Made by a program: the position numbers and the translations under genes. The notes beneath the pieces are model-generated. The model worked only from the letters and a program-made list of their open reading frames with translations, had not been told where the DNA came from and did not search any database. Shown here one piece after another: positions 32,557 through 43,789 of a DNA stretch of 64,000 nt. The stretch's first letter is position 1. The number at the start of each line of letters is the position of its first letter. Origin of the DNA: Panicum virgatum (taxonomy: Eukaryota; Streptophyta; Magnoliopsida; Poales; Poaceae); assembly GCF_016808335.1 (NCBI RefSeq), contig NC_053141.1:27330456-27394455 (forward strand), written 5' to 3'.

Positions 32557-33006
32557 TGTTATACTCTTTAGATCGACTAGGAGTAGATCGATGGGTTGTA
32601 CTCCCTTTCTGTAGAAGAAATACCTCGCTGGTAGCCTCTGCAGGTTCGTCGGTGGCATTCTGCGCTAGGGCAGCGACGCGCAGTGCAGAGACAACGTGGT
32701 GGCGGTGTCGGCGTGGTGCAGGGTTGGCGGTGTTGTAGTCGACGGCGAGCCAGTGGCGGCGACGGCGCGGCATGGTGGAGCTTCCCGTCGCTGACAACCC
32801 CCCTCTCTAGATCGGATTAGGGCTTAGGATGGTAGGAACTGTAGCGGCGGCGAACCTCGTGACCAGAGCCTCTAATCCCCACCTCCACTTTATAGGGCTG
32901 TGCGACGGAGGCCCACCAGCCTCATCTTGGGCTGGGCGTCCCTGATCAGGACGCGAGTCAAGGTTGGCCCAGTCGTTGGACTGGCCCGGTGGAGATCAAA
33001 CTAACA
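32557..33006 (-). repeat. 5' LTR of the 29-33 kb element
   Basis: In element orientation it starts TGTTAGTTTGATC and ends AGAGTATAACA, with 5-base inverted ends, and has a TATA box CCCTATAAAG at 32,888-32,897. It is inserted in the DUF4220-like fragment; the adjacent GCTCA (33,007-33,011) would be one side of a target duplication. Confidence 0.75.
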
Positions 33007-33803
33007 GCTCAAACCTTCGGTGCAGCAGCTTGAAGAGAGCGAACAAGAGGCAGATCCTCTTCAGGCGTTGGATCTGCTCTAGGGAGGTGAAAAACTTGTC
33101 CGACGGTGACGATGCCATCGTTTTCTCTGATCAATCGGACAACACCGCCGCCGTCGTCATAGCCTCGAGAGCTGGCCTTCTTGTCCAGCTTGTAGCCATC
33201 TGCTGGTGGGCTCGATGTCCACCAGCATCTCTTCTCCCATGACGATGTAGTTGCACTCCTTCAACACCTCGTCTCTAGCAACACCGATAGCAGCTCGAGG
33301 CTCCTCCTACTGCTGCTCCAGCATCTGGGCCATGTACGAGCTGATGAGGCGGGGGTTCTTGGCATGGGCATAGGACCGCTTCCCGAACTCGGTGAAGGCG
33401 ATCCTTTGCAGCATGCGGGTGGCGCAGAGGATCCAGAGGATGGCGAACACTGCCTTCCGGCCGGTGCTCTTGACTGTTAAAGAAGACGAGGCTTCCCAGC
33501 CGGAGTATCCGCACATGCGGATCTTGTCCACCTTCTTGCGCAGGAGCTCCACCAGGAGCATCCTTGCCAGGATGATGCCAGCCCTCAGAGAGAGGTCGGC
33601 GACGTAGGCAGAGCCCCTCTTGTTGGTGTAGTACTGGTCAGCAGCATTATGGTTGTTCTTGGCTTCGGAGAAGAGGTAGGACATGACGGGGAGGAAGAAG
33701 GAGAGCGCCGAGGAGAGGAAGAGCCAGAGTTTGGGGTCCAGGATGGCGCTGGTGTCAGTGATGCCGCTGAAGAGGTTGAGGTTGAAGAAGAGCCCGGTGA
33801 GGG
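33007..33803 (-). pseudogene. DUF4220-like membrane-protein gene fragment (middle part)
   Basis: Encodes FTLTGLFFNLNLFSGITD, a membrane stretch LWLFLSSALSFFLPVMSYLF, then LSLRAGIILARMLLVELLRK, and RIAFTEFGKRSYAHAKNPRL. These are followed by MLEQQ, a stop at 33,304-33,306, and ECNYIVMGEE in the same frame. Further down DKFFTSLEQIQRLKRICLLF and ALFKLLHRRFEL appear in another frame. Small frameshifts lie near 33,490, 33,200 and 33,110. The hydrophobic pattern, MGEE box and RLKR...FALFKLLRRRFE-like box are those of grass DUF4220/DUF594 proteins. It is cut at 33,007 by one LTR element and at 33,803 by another. Confidence 0.7.
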
Positions 33804-33808
33804 TGAAC
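33804..33808 (+). repeat. TSD of the copia element, left copy (TGAAC)
   Basis: TGAAC, identical to 40,573-40,577 at the other end of the element. Five bases is the usual copia length. Confidence 0.92.
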
Positions 33809-34286
33809 TGTTGGTGATATGCCCAAGAGCCCATCATCACAATACGGTTTAAAGGCCCAAGAGGATATTGATCCAAGAGGGATTAGGGTTACTAATGGGC
33901 CTATGAGATAGAAGCCCATTAGTACGCCCTATATATATGAGGGAGGGGACTAGGGGGGCGACGACCAGAGAGCTGCGCCACCTCCTAGCCGCCGCCCCTC
34001 CCTCTCTCTCTCGGCCGCCGCCCATGCCGTGCGTGCGGTGCTAGCACACCGACTGCCCGGCGTTTCATCCCCGTACGTGTGGACTCCGTGGAGGCACTGC
34101 TACGACTGCTGCGCTGATCGGCTGCTGCGCTGGTTCGTGGGACGTGATCGACTACATCCTCTATATCGATGCGCGACTTCTTCCGCTGCGATGCGCGTCT
34201 AGTGGTAACGATCTATGATCTTCTACTCGCAAGTATCTTGGGTATATGCGGTAGTGATACTAGCGTAGCCTACCCGATTCCCTTCA
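33809..34286 (+). repeat. 5' LTR of the copia element
   Basis: 478 bp from TGTTGGTGATATG to GATTCCCTTCA. A TATATATGAGGG box at about 33,931 is a likely TATA element. Compared with the 3' LTR it lacks gatcaagtaagaggagct and has small indels. Confidence 0.93.
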
Positions 34287-35145
34287 TATACCTTCTTCCA
34301 TTGGGGCCTGCATAGTATAGTTGTTCGATTTGTTCCGATCCCCATAGCACTACATTAGCACTCAACCCACCCCACACACCTGGCGCCCCTTCAGTTTCTT
34401 CCTTCAGCTTGTATGTTTGTTTCTCAGCTAATTCTGTATGATGCATATCATCTCTACCATATCACTTCCATTCTTCTAAACTCTGTTTCTTTTTTGGAGG
34501 CTTCAATCATGATAGGCGATGATGATCACCACAAGACAGGACGGATGGCAATGGAGGTCACCTTGGAGCCATGGCGATGGAGCCCATTGTGATGCAAGAG
34601 GCCATACTATTCACAATATAATATGATTATATGCCTGTGATATTTATTTTCCTGTCATACTATTCTTTCATGCTTTTACATATGGTGGATGCTTTAATCA
34701 TGATAGAATAGCTTCCCTCAGAAAAGGTTGAGTTTTGATGCCTTTTACCAATAGCTGCACCTATAAATTTTGATCGTTGTGTGGTAGGTTTACCAAAGTA
34801 GAGTACCCTCAGCTATCACTTTTGTATAGGGTGGATGTCGGACATTCACAAGCATAGTATTGGTCTTTAAGGCATAGGATTGGGGCCGGGGCATTGGATG
34901 CCACCCAACAAACAAGAGTCGCATAGAGATGTGATTAGTAATTTGTTACTTACCTGTATCACTACTTTTCTAACCGTGATGCTAAAGCTCACTAGAATTT
35001 TAGTGATTATGGATCTTGAACCACTATATGTCATTAGAGGGAAGATGACTTTGATATAGTAGGTTGTCCTTTTGTTAAATCAGTTAATGAAAGTCTTTAC
35101 ATAAACTTAGTGCTGAAATCTTGCTTTACTTTAATGTTGTAGATC

Positions 35146-36000
35146 ATGTCTGCCAGTAACAATTCCGCTTTCAATTTGCGTTCTGTTCTTGAGAAAGAAA
35201 AGTTGAATGGAACAAACTTTATTGATTGGTACCGCAACCTGAGAATTGTTCTCAGGCAAGAGAAAAAGGAGTATGTTCTTGAGCAGCCATATCCTAATGA
35301 TCTCCCTGACAATGCAACTGCTGCTGATCGCATAGCTTATGAGAAGCACTGCAATGACTCACTTGATGTTAGCTGTCTGATGCTCGCCACCATGTCTCAT
35401 GATCTGCAGAAGCAGTATGAGCATGCGGATGCTCATACCATGATCGAGGGGCTGCGTGGGATGTTTCAGAACCAAGCCAGGACTGAGAGGTTCAATATCT
35501 CAAAGTCCTTGTTTGCGTGCAAGCTGGCAGAAGGTAGTCCCAGTCAGTCCTCATGTGATCAAAATGATTGGTTACATTGAGACTTTGGACAGACTTGGTT
35601 CTGAACTTCACCAAGACTTGGCTACTGATGTTATTCTCCAGTTGCTCCCGGCGAGCTATGAGCCTTTTATCATGAACTTTCAGATGAATGGCTTGGATAA
35701 AACATTGAGTGAGTTGCATGGGATGCTAAAGACAGCAGAGGAGAGCATTAAGAAGAATCCCAATCATGTGATGATGATTCAGAAGGGGAACAAAAAGAGG
35801 AAGCGTTGGACGCCTCCTAATCCCAAAGGTAAAGGCAAGGAAAAGAGTTCCGGTGGTGAGTCCTCGGGCTCTAAGCTAAAGCCAGCACCTAAGGCCAAAT
35901 CTGGCCCTACTTCTGAAGATGAATGCTTCCACTGTCATGAAAAGGGACATTGGTCTAGGAACTGCAAGAAGTACTTGGAAGAAAAGAAGAAGAAGAAGGG
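35146..36000 (+). pseudogene. gag: copia gag with CCHC zinc knuckle
   Basis: Starts at ATG 35,146 (MSASNNSAFNLRSVLEKEKL). The segment LNGTNFIDWYRNLRIVLRQE is the conserved N-terminal part of copia gag. A one-base shift near 35,535 moves the frame; it then continues IGYIETLDRLGSELHQDLAT through the capsid region and a Lys-rich linker. An intact zinc knuckle CFHCHEKGHWSRNC follows at about 35,923-35,964. Apart from the frameshift the reading is clean, in line with the young-looking LTRs. Its role is packaging of element RNA in virus-like particles. Confidence 0.9.
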
Positions 36001-39000
36001 AAGTGAGACTTCCACTTCAGGTATAAATGTTATAGAAATAAATATTGCATTATCTTCTAGTGAATCATGGGTATTTGATACTGGATCGATGATTCACACT
36101 TGCAAATCATTGCAGGGTCTAAGTGAGACTAGAAGATTTGCAAGAGGCGAGTTGGACGTTCGTGTCGGCAATGGTGCAAAGGTTGCGGTGTTGGCGGTCG
36201 GCACCTACCACTTGTCTCTACCCTCCGGATTAGTTTTGGAATTAAATAATTGTTATTGCATTCCTGCTTTGAGCAAGAACATTATTTCTTCTTCATGTTT
36301 GGAAGAAGTTGGTGATTTTAAGATTGTAATTGAGAATAAACGTTGTTCTATCTTTTGCAATGGTATTTTTTATGCTCATTGTTCATTGGTGAATGGATTA
36401 TATGTTCTTGATCTTGAGGAAAAATCTGTCTGTAACATTAATACTAAGAGGCTTAGACCAAATGATTTGAATCCCACTTTTATTTGGCATTGTCGCTTAG
36501 GTCATATAAATGAGAAACGCATTGAACAACTCCATAAAGATGGATTGTTAAGCTCATTTGATTTTAAATCATTTGACACATGTGAGTCTTGTTTGCTTGG
36601 AAAGATGACCAAAACGCCTTTCACTGGTCATAGTGAGAGGGCGAGTGACTTGTTGGGACTTGTACATACCGATATATGTGGACCAATGAGCTCAATAGCC
36701 AGAGGTGGTTTTCAGTACTTCATTACTTTCACTGATGACTTTAGTAGATATGGATATATCTACTTAATGAGGCACAAGTCTGAATCGTTTGAAAAGTTCA
36801 AAGAATTTCAGAATGAAGTACAAAATCAATTAGGCAAGACAATTAAATTTCTGTGATCTGATCGTGGAGGAGAATATTTGAGCCTTGAATTTGGTGATCA
36901 TTTGAAGCAATGTGGAATTATTCCGCAGCTAACTCCGCCCGGAACACCTCAATGGAATGGGGTATCCGAATGGAGGAACCGAACCTTGTTGGACATAGTT
37001 AGGTCCATGATGAGCCAAGCTGATCTTCCATTGTCATTTTGGGGTTACGCTCTTGAAACTGCTGCGTTCACACTGAATAAGGTTCCAAGTAAGTATGTTG
37101 AGAAGACACCATATGAGATATGGACTGGGAAGCGTCCCGGATTATCTTTTCTCAAAGTTTGGGGATGTGAGGCTTATGTCAAACGTTTGATGTCAGATAA
37201 GCTCACTCCAAAGTCAGACAAATATTTCTTTGTGGGGTATCCTAGGGAAACCAAAGGATATTATTTTTACAATAAGGCGGAAGGCAAAGTGTTTGTCGCT
37301 CGCAATGGTGTTTTCTTAGAAAAGGAGTTTCTCTCAAAAGGATTTAGTGGGAGCAAGGTGCAACTTGAAGAAATTAAGGAAACACCCGAAACTGTTTCAG
37401 CACCCACTGAAGATTCACGGGATGTGCAAGATGTTGCACAACCCGTAGTTGAGGCACCAGCCCCACGAAGGTCTATAAGGGCACGTCGCGCTACTGACAA
37501 GCTCAACCTCCTTATTACGGAGGAGTGACATGTATTATTGATGGAAAATGATGAGCCCTTGACCTACAAAGAAGCAATGATGGGACCCGACTCCGACAAA
37601 TGGCTTGAAGCCATGGAATCCGAGTTAAAATCCATGCATGATAATCAAGTTTGGAACTTGGTCGATCAGATTGACAGTGTAAGACCTGTCGACTGTAAGT
37701 GGATTTTTAAGAAAAAATTAGACATGGATGGAAATGTTCACATCTATAAGGCACGATTGGTGGCGAAAGGTTTCCGACAAATTCAAGGTGTTGACTATGA
37801 GGAAACCTTTTCGTCCGTCGCAATGCTAAAGTCTGTTCGGATTCTCCTAGCAATTGCCGCATATTATGACTATGAGATATGGCAAATGGATGTCAAAACC
37901 GCTTTCCTTAATGGACATCTAAGTGAGGATGTGTATATGACACAGCCTGAAGGTTTTGTCGATCCTAAAAATACTGGGAAAATATGTAAGCTTCAGAGGT
38001 CCATCTATGGATTGAAGCAAGCATCTCGGAGTTGGAATATTCGTTTTGATGAAGTAGTCAAAGGGTTTGGCTTCATCAAGAATGAAGATGAGCCTTGTGT
38101 TTACAAAAAGGCTAGTGGGAGCGCACTTGTGTTTCTGGTCCTATATGTGGATGACATATTACTGATCGGAAATGATATTCCAATGCTTGAAGCCGTTAAA
38201 ACCTCATTGAAAAAGAGTTTTTCGATGAAGGATTTAGGAGAGGCGGCTTATATTCTGGGTATTAGGATCTATAGAGATAGATCAAAAAGGCTAATTGGAT
38301 TAAGCCAAGACACGTACATTGACAAGATATTGAATCGGTTCAATATGCAAGATTCCAAGAAAGGTTTCTTGCCAATGTCACATGGCATTACTCTAAGCAA
38401 AAGTCAGCGTGCTACGACACCTGATGAGCAAAAGAGGATGAGTACGATTCCTTATGCTTCAGCCATAGGGATCGATCATGTATGCTATGCTTTGCACGCG
38501 CCCAGATGTTTCCTTTGCTCTAAGTATTACGAGCAGGTATCAGTCAGATTTCGGTGAACCTCACTGGACAATTGTAAAGAGTATCCTTAAGTACTTGAGA
38601 AGAACTAAGGATATGTTCCTAATATTTGGAGGCAAAGATGAGCTCCTTGTAAAGGGTTACACCGATGCTAGTTTTCAAACAGACAAAGATGACTCCAAAT
38701 CGCAATCCGGTTTTGTTTTCTGCCTCAATGGTGGGGCAGTGAGCTGGAAGAGTTCCAAGCAAGATACGGTGGCTGATTCGACGACAGAGGCCGAGTATAT
38801 TACAGCTTCCGAAGCTGCAAAAGAAGCTGTTTGGATCAGAAAGTTTGTTTCTGACTTGGGTGTTGTTCCTAGTGCATCCAGTCCAGTGGACCTCTATTGT
38901 GATAATAGTGGTGCCGTTGCACTAGCAAAGGAGCCTAGAACAACTAAGAAGTCCAGACATATACTGCGGAAGTATCACCTCATCCTGTAACTTTATTGAG

Positions 39001-39129
39001 AGAGGTGATGTGAAGGTTTGCAAGGTGCACACGGATTCAAACGTTGCTGATCCGTTGACGAAGCCTCTATCACAACCAAAGCATGAGGCGCACATGAGAT
39101 CTATGGGTATTAGATACTTACATCAGTGA
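36001..39129 (+). pseudogene. pol: copia pol: protease, integrase, RT, RNase H
   Basis: Protease active site WVFDTGSMIHTC (36,067 on). GAG-pre-integrase WHCRLGHINEKR and CESCLLGK. Integrase core with Asp in HTDICGPM, Asp in SDRGGEYL and Glu in GVSEWRNR. Then RT with KARLVAKGF, WQMDVKTAFLNG and the YVDDILLIG catalytic box (about 38,145). RNase H has GYTDASF, TTEAEYIT and YCDNSGAV. Lesions: TGA at 36,854-36,856 just before SDRGGEY (a CGA-to-TGA change is likely), TGA at 37,526-37,528, a frameshift near 38,470 and another near 38,985. The last recognisable segment, KPLSQPKHEAHMRSMGIRYL, ends at about 39,127. Confidence 0.93.
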
Positions 39130-40067
39130 TTCTAGTGTGCGTGGGAGATTTTTGTGTCATGAGTATGTTTATGTAATGATAAATAATTGTTATTTGTTCC
39201 ATGGATGATTACTTTTACATTGATTATTAAGTATGTGACTTGTTCGTGAAACTCTTTGTTGACAATGATATGATTCTAAATTATCCCTAGTTTATGTCGT
39301 TGTGTGGGACAACAACGATGTTGAGACTAGCACATGCATTAATTGATGATCATGTTTCACGAATCATGGATATGGAGATATCGGATTAATGATGTGGACA
39401 CATGTTAGTGAACATGGTGTTGGATTGACCCACTCCAAGACAATGTTGGGATTGTTATTTTGTATGTGCCATCAGTTGTTCTTGAGTGTTATACCTACTG
39501 GATCCTTAGACCTGAGATCGCCATTGTTTCTCACTGGGTGTAGTGGTGCATCTTGGGGCTGCTAAACGCTACTCCGTGACTGGGTAGTTACAAAAGCAGC
39601 TTACAGGTGTGTCATGAAACATGGAATGGGATGTGAGCGGATCAATATGGAATTTGCCCCTCCTAGATAACGGGAGAGATATCTTGGGCCCCTCGAGATA
39701 GTTGGATTTGAAAGTGCATGGCCATGCCAAAGTGATTAAAGAGTTAATCATGATGACTAAAGGTTAGTTATGAATAGAATCCACTATTAGATCGAGAGAA
39801 TGGTCGAGCTATCACAAAGGTGGCACGCATCTCGCTTTGAGCTTGACTGGTATCGTGTGGCAAAGGGATCGGTGTATGAGTATATCTATGGTTCGGCCGA
39901 TATGATATTTATGTGTATTTGTGAGTCACTATGCCCTGCTAGGTGCCGCTATTGACTTGTGATTCGGAAATGATTTCCGATCACGACCACCTACACATGA
40001 ACCTAACGGGTCACACACTTAAGGGGTTTGGAATGTTGGAAAGATTGCCTGTATGATTGTCTCTAGT
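39130..40067 (+). other. 3' non-coding region of the copia element
   Basis: About 0.9 kb between the end of RNase H and the polypurine tract with no open frame of interest. This is long for a copia 3' leader; no extra gene is seen. Confidence 0.6.
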
Positions 40068-40081
40068 GCAAGTGGGAGATT

Positions 40082-40572
40082 GTTGGTGATATGCCCAAGA
40101 GCCCATCATCACAATACGGTTTAAAGGCCCAAGAGGATATTGATCCAAGAGGGATTAGGATTACTAATGGGCCTATGAGATAGAAGCCCATTAGTACGCC
40201 CTATATATATGAGGGAGGGGCTAGGGGGGCGACGACCAGAGAGCTGCGCCACCTCCTAGCCGCCGCCCCTCCCTCTCTCTCTCGGCCGCCGCCCATGCCG
40301 TGCGTGCGGTGCTAGCACACCGACGCCCGGCGTTTCATCCCCGTACGTGTGAACTCCGTGGAGGTGCTGCTGCGACTGTTGCGCTGATCGGCTGCTGGGA
40401 TCAAGTAAGAGGAGCTCGGTTCGTGGGACGTGATCGACTACTTCCTCTACATCGACGCGCGACTTCTTCCGCTGCGCTGCGCGTCTAGTGGTAACGATCT
40501 ATGATCTTCTACTCGCAAGTATTTTGGGTATATGCGGTAGTGATTCTAGCGTAGCCTACCCGATTCCCTTCA
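40082..40572 (+). repeat. 3' LTR of the copia element
   Basis: 491 bp, same ends as the 5' LTR. It is preceded by the polypurine tract caagtgggagatt (40,069-40,081), as is usual for copia. Confidence 0.93.
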
Positions 40573-40577
40573 TGAAC
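40573..40577 (+). repeat. TSD of the copia element, right copy (TGAAC)
   Basis: Matches 33,804-33,808 exactly. Confidence 0.92.
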
Positions 40578-40870
40578 ATGATCACGGAGGCTGCCACCAT
40601 GTTGGGCTCATTGCTCTTGTCGGTGTAGGATGCTGTGAGGTTACCGACGTAGCTGTTGATGTCGCTAATGCTGTCTAGGCACTTCTCGTTGCTGATCATC
40701 GTTGCATGCAGTGCAAGCAGCATCGTACCAGTATAGTTCTACAAGGTCTCGAGTGTCATTAGTTCCGTTCAGGGAGCACTGCCATCTTTGCACTTGATCA
40801 TATATTGTCCAGTACTGCGACCGAAGCCATCGTTGTCGGTGGCGAAAATGGCATCGCGTGTATGTGTATG
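40578..40870 (-). pseudogene. DUF4220-like gene fragment (N-terminal part)
   Basis: Across the copia element, the minus strand continues the same gene: CLDSISDINSYVGNLTASYT followed by DKSNEPNMVAASVIMFMKG, leading up to the segment at 33,803. Further upstream, DAIFATDNDGFGRSTGQYMI (about 40,790-40,855) is in another frame and is followed by a stop, so frameshifts exist. There is no clear start codon. 40,871-41,040 holds nothing assignable. The continuity across the TGAAC duplication supports one broken gene. Confidence 0.6.
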
Positions 40871-41040
40871 CCAAGTTAGGTATCAGGTGCATGGGTATCA
40901 AGTGCATGAGCTGGGAATCATGATCATATGGATCCGATGGGTCAGGGTGACGCTGCATCGTCAATGTGACAGAATGCGTGTGACACATACATGCATGTGA
41001 CGTGGCATGGATGCTCCTCGATCTTGTTCATCACGACCTA

Positions 41041-41096
41041 ATGACCTAGTCTTTGTTTTATGCTTTCTTCTCCTAACTTTTATTTTTGGTACTCTT
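41041..41096 (+). repeat. 56-bp direct repeat, left copy
   Basis: From atgacctagtctttg to ggtactctt; matches 42,263-42,318 with one mismatch. It brackets the half CACTA element. Confidence 0.88.
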
Positions 41097-42260
41097 ATTT
41101 TTTGCTGCAAAGTCAGGAATCCTGTCCTCTACTTCTTCATTATTATCCAGCATAATTCCTCTTTCTCCATGTTTGGTCCAAACATAGTAATTCGGCATGA
41201 AACCACTACTGAACAAGTGACTGTGGATGGTTCTTGATGATGAGTAATCATTCTCATTGTTACAGAATTTGCATGGACAGCGAACGAAACCACCGTACTT
41301 GTGTTTCTCGGCCATTTCTATGAATTCATGCACGCCATCAATGAACTCCTTTGAACGCCGGTCGGCCATGTACATCCATTGCCGACTCATCTGCGTTCAC
41401 ATTTTATTTATTAACATCAATCAAGTGTCAACATAATTCATTTATTAAATAATATTGGAAGTAAAATAATAAATTAAATAAATAAATAATTGATTACGAA
41501 ATAAATTGGAGTGTCCTCAAAATTATATACAATAAATAGTTTTCTTATACCTAATAATTTATCTTATGCCTAATATAATAATAAAATAATCCAATTTCTA
41601 ATTGCATCTAAATAAATAGTTATCTTATGTCTAATAATTTATATAACAATAATATAAAACTATAAATTAAATCGGGTCCAAATTACATCTACAAATATTT
41701 ATCATGTGTATAAACTAAATCAAGTGCTAACTACATCTACAAACTTAATTTGATAAAGCATGGAAAAAATATTACTAACCTTTTTAAAAAAAATTGAAAA
41801 TTTTGCCCCCCTCCTCTCACTCGGCTGCCATGAACAGTGAGTTCACGACAGCTTGGAGGGGGAAGAGGGCGTGATATTTATAGTGGCGGTACAAAGGCAC
41901 CGGTTGGTGCAGAACAACCGGTGCAAAATATTAGGCATCGGCACCGGTTGATGTTTCCAACCGGTGCCTTTTCCCTAGGCACCTGCCCGCACCGGGTCAT
42001 CGCAAGACCCGGTGCCGTTGTCAGTACATTAGGCACCGGTTACCAAATGTCCATGGTGGAATAGGAATCGATTGGTGGCACCAACCGGTGCCTATTCGGG
42101 AGTTTTGGTACCGGGTGGTGCTTTAACCCAGTACCAAAAGCCCTACCTGGGCTCGCTCCTGGCCAAAGGTACCGGCTGCTGTTGCAGCCAGTACTGATGC
42201 GTGGCATTAGTACCGGCTATAAACCTTTAGCCAGGACCTTTGGCCCGTTTTCTAGTAGTG
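41097..42260 (-). mobile_element. CACTA element, 5' half, minus strand
   Basis: The right end is TTTTCTAGTAGTG (42,248-42,260), i.e. an inverted CACTACTAGAAAA terminus. Subterminal repeats caaccggtgcc / ggcaccggttg fill 41,895-42,110, with related taccggct / ggtaccgg forms to 42,230. The first coding part of a transposase lies at 41,099-41,390. The rest of the element is absent; at 41,097 the sequence jumps to a copy of the right flank. Confidence 0.82.
41099..41390 (-). pseudogene. CACTA transposase, N-terminal transposase-associated domain
   Basis: ATG at 41,388-41,390. The sequence MSRQWMYMADRRSKEFIDGV, then FVRCPCKFCNNEN, IHSHLFSSGFMPNYYVWTKH and GE is the transposase-associated domain found at the start of TNP2-type En/Spm transposases, including its RCPCKxC metal-binding-like motif and HGE. 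The start fits the family. The reading ends after about 97 codons, at the 41,097 breakpoint, so the catalytic part is missing and the protein cannot work. Upstream (right) is 870 bp of subterminal DNA that would hold its promoter. Confidence 0.88.
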
Positions 42261-42262
42261 TG

Positions 42263-42318
42263 ATGACCTAGTCTTTGTTTTATGCTTTCTTCTCCTAACT
42301 TTTATCTTTGGTACTCTT
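42263..42318 (+). repeat. 56-bp direct repeat, right copy
   Basis: Same as 41,041-41,096 with one mismatch, beginning two bases after the CACTA terminus. Related but more diverged copies (cagtctttgttta...ctttggtac) occur at 50,007-50,040 and 50,131-50,177. Confidence 0.88.
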
Positions 42319-42979
42319 TTTTTTGAAAGCATACACACGCTTTATTGATTGAAGACAGTTACATCGTCTAATACAAGTTCACGAACAAAACTAGGGGTGC
42401 TTTTTCCATCTGCTTAAATTAAAGCTTGCACTAAAGATCTATCGCCGCAACTTTTGTCAGCTGTAAGGCAGCTCCCCGCAATGGCGGAGGACCAAATGAA
42501 ATTAAGGATTTTATAGATATAACAAATGATAATTAATAACTTTATATATGAAATTCACAATAAAGAAATTTAAATGGCGAACATATCTCCATTTTAGCGT
42601 TGCACTTCTTATCCACCTTTGCTTCCCTTGACCTAAAAAACACCTATTCATAAGCTTGCAATCGCGGCTAGTAGCAATTTGCCCACCTTTTACGTGATGG
42701 CCAGATGCACATCACCTGTAATAATAATGTAAATGGAAAAAAAATACGTTGCTGACCATCCTTAGCAATACGTGGTGCGGACTATGCAGCTGATACGTGG
42801 ATCACAAAATTATTTTATCCGTATGCATGGTAAATCAGATGCCGCATGGTACATCCACATGGTGTTTTGGATGAATTTTTTCCCCAATAGTAAAGTATTA
42901 TTGTGCTCACGATATCCTGATCTCTTCTGAAAAAACATGGTTCAAAATTTCAAATTATGACTTATGATATGAAACAAGT
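42319..42979. other. Unassigned AT-rich stretch
   Basis: No gene seen. A 24-base phrase caacttttgtcagctgtaag + gcag (42,448-42,471) recurs at 50,307-50,330, so this DNA and 50,010-50,345 belong to one repeated family. Confidence 0.4.
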
Positions 42980-43130
42980 CACTAGTACAACAAATGATTT
43001 TTGCTAGAGGTAAAAAACGATCTCTAGGGTCGGTTTAAAAAACTGCTACTATGATCGATACCGATTGTAGAAGAAGTGATTTTTATGAATGGTTTTAAAT
43101 CCGTTTCTAGAAATCAATTTTCAATGACTA
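42980..43130. mobile_element. CACTA-like end fragment
   Basis: Begins CACTAGTACAACAAATG, followed by short inverted phrases (gctagaggt / tctctaggg / tttctagaaa). No right end is visible. Confidence 0.35.
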
Positions 43131-43673
43131 GATGTATTTGAATTGTCAATTGGCCACACATGAGGTAGGCCAATGTGTCAAGCTGGGATTCAAGCTTGGC
43201 TTTTCATCGATACTGTTCCTACATTCAAATAGAGGGCATGTACATGTGGAACCAAGCTAGTTAAACCAAAACCATTCATGTTATTCTCAGTTGCCTCCAA
43301 GGATGACACTTTGTTGACTGTTTTGACTATGTGAAGCCATGATGGAATTACCATCAACAGTATATATGAACTGACACAGAGGCAAAGAAACAACCACTTG
43401 AGCTAGTATTTAACACTACAAGAAAAGTGTTGATCATCCATGATAGATTTTTTTGTGACTAATTTTTTGTACCGTCTTCAGAATCAGACATGGGTTCTCT
43501 TGAATCCCAACCTTGAGCACAGATTCTATGATGAAATTCATGGACTGACACTGCTGACATCTAAAATTCGTCTTGGTGCCTCTATGCCACATTTGATGCC
43601 ACCGCATGTTGATGTGGCCATGGAGCCATTTGTTGGTTGTTTTCTCAGTCATAAAAAAATTATACGCCAACAT

Positions 43674-43735
43674 TGAATTTGAACCTAGGACCTCTAGATT
43701 CTAATGGCACACATATGACCACTACAATACTGCGC
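43674..43735 (-). ncRNA. tRNA-like pol III box pair inside CACTA element
   Basis: The minus strand has A-box-like TATTGTAGTGG (43,719-43,729) and B-box-like GGTTCAAATTC (43,675-43,685) about 34 bases apart. It points toward the near (left) terminus. No cloverleaf can be drawn with confidence. Confidence 0.45.
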
Positions 43736-43789
43736 TCTTATGTGTTGAATCTAGAATAGTTTTGTTTTATTTGTAATATTATTTACATT

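Larger units (their letters stand above)
28990..33006 (-). mobile_element. Copia-like (possibly Sirevirus-type) element, minus strand, no pol
   Basis: The right end is a 450-bp LTR (33,006-32,557) with TGTTA...TAACA ends, followed by an initiator-Met-type primer site (32,555-32,543). Downstream in element orientation come a GC-rich leader (32,540-31,750), a hairpin array (31,681-30,830), and two CTGGGGGAG polypurine tracts (about 30,690 and 29,970). The other LTR is not recognised, so the left limit is approximate. No gag or pol was found. Multiple polypurine tracts and LTR-associated palindromes are, as I recall, reported for Sireviruses; this assignment is inference. Confidence 0.5.
33809..40572 (+). 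mobile_element. Near-complete Ty1/copia retrotransposon
   Basis: 6,764 bp with two LTRs (33,809-34,286 and 40,082-40,572), TG...CA ends and a perfect 5-bp target duplication. Gag, protease, integrase, RT and RNase H are in copia order. At least two in-frame stops and three frameshifts make it non-autonomous. The LTRs are very similar, differing by a few single bases and a 16-18 base block. No initiator-Met primer site is seen right after the 5' LTR. It sits in the DUF4220-like fragment. The leader (34,287-35,145) and the 3' region (39,130-40,067) are non-coding. Confidence 0.95.
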
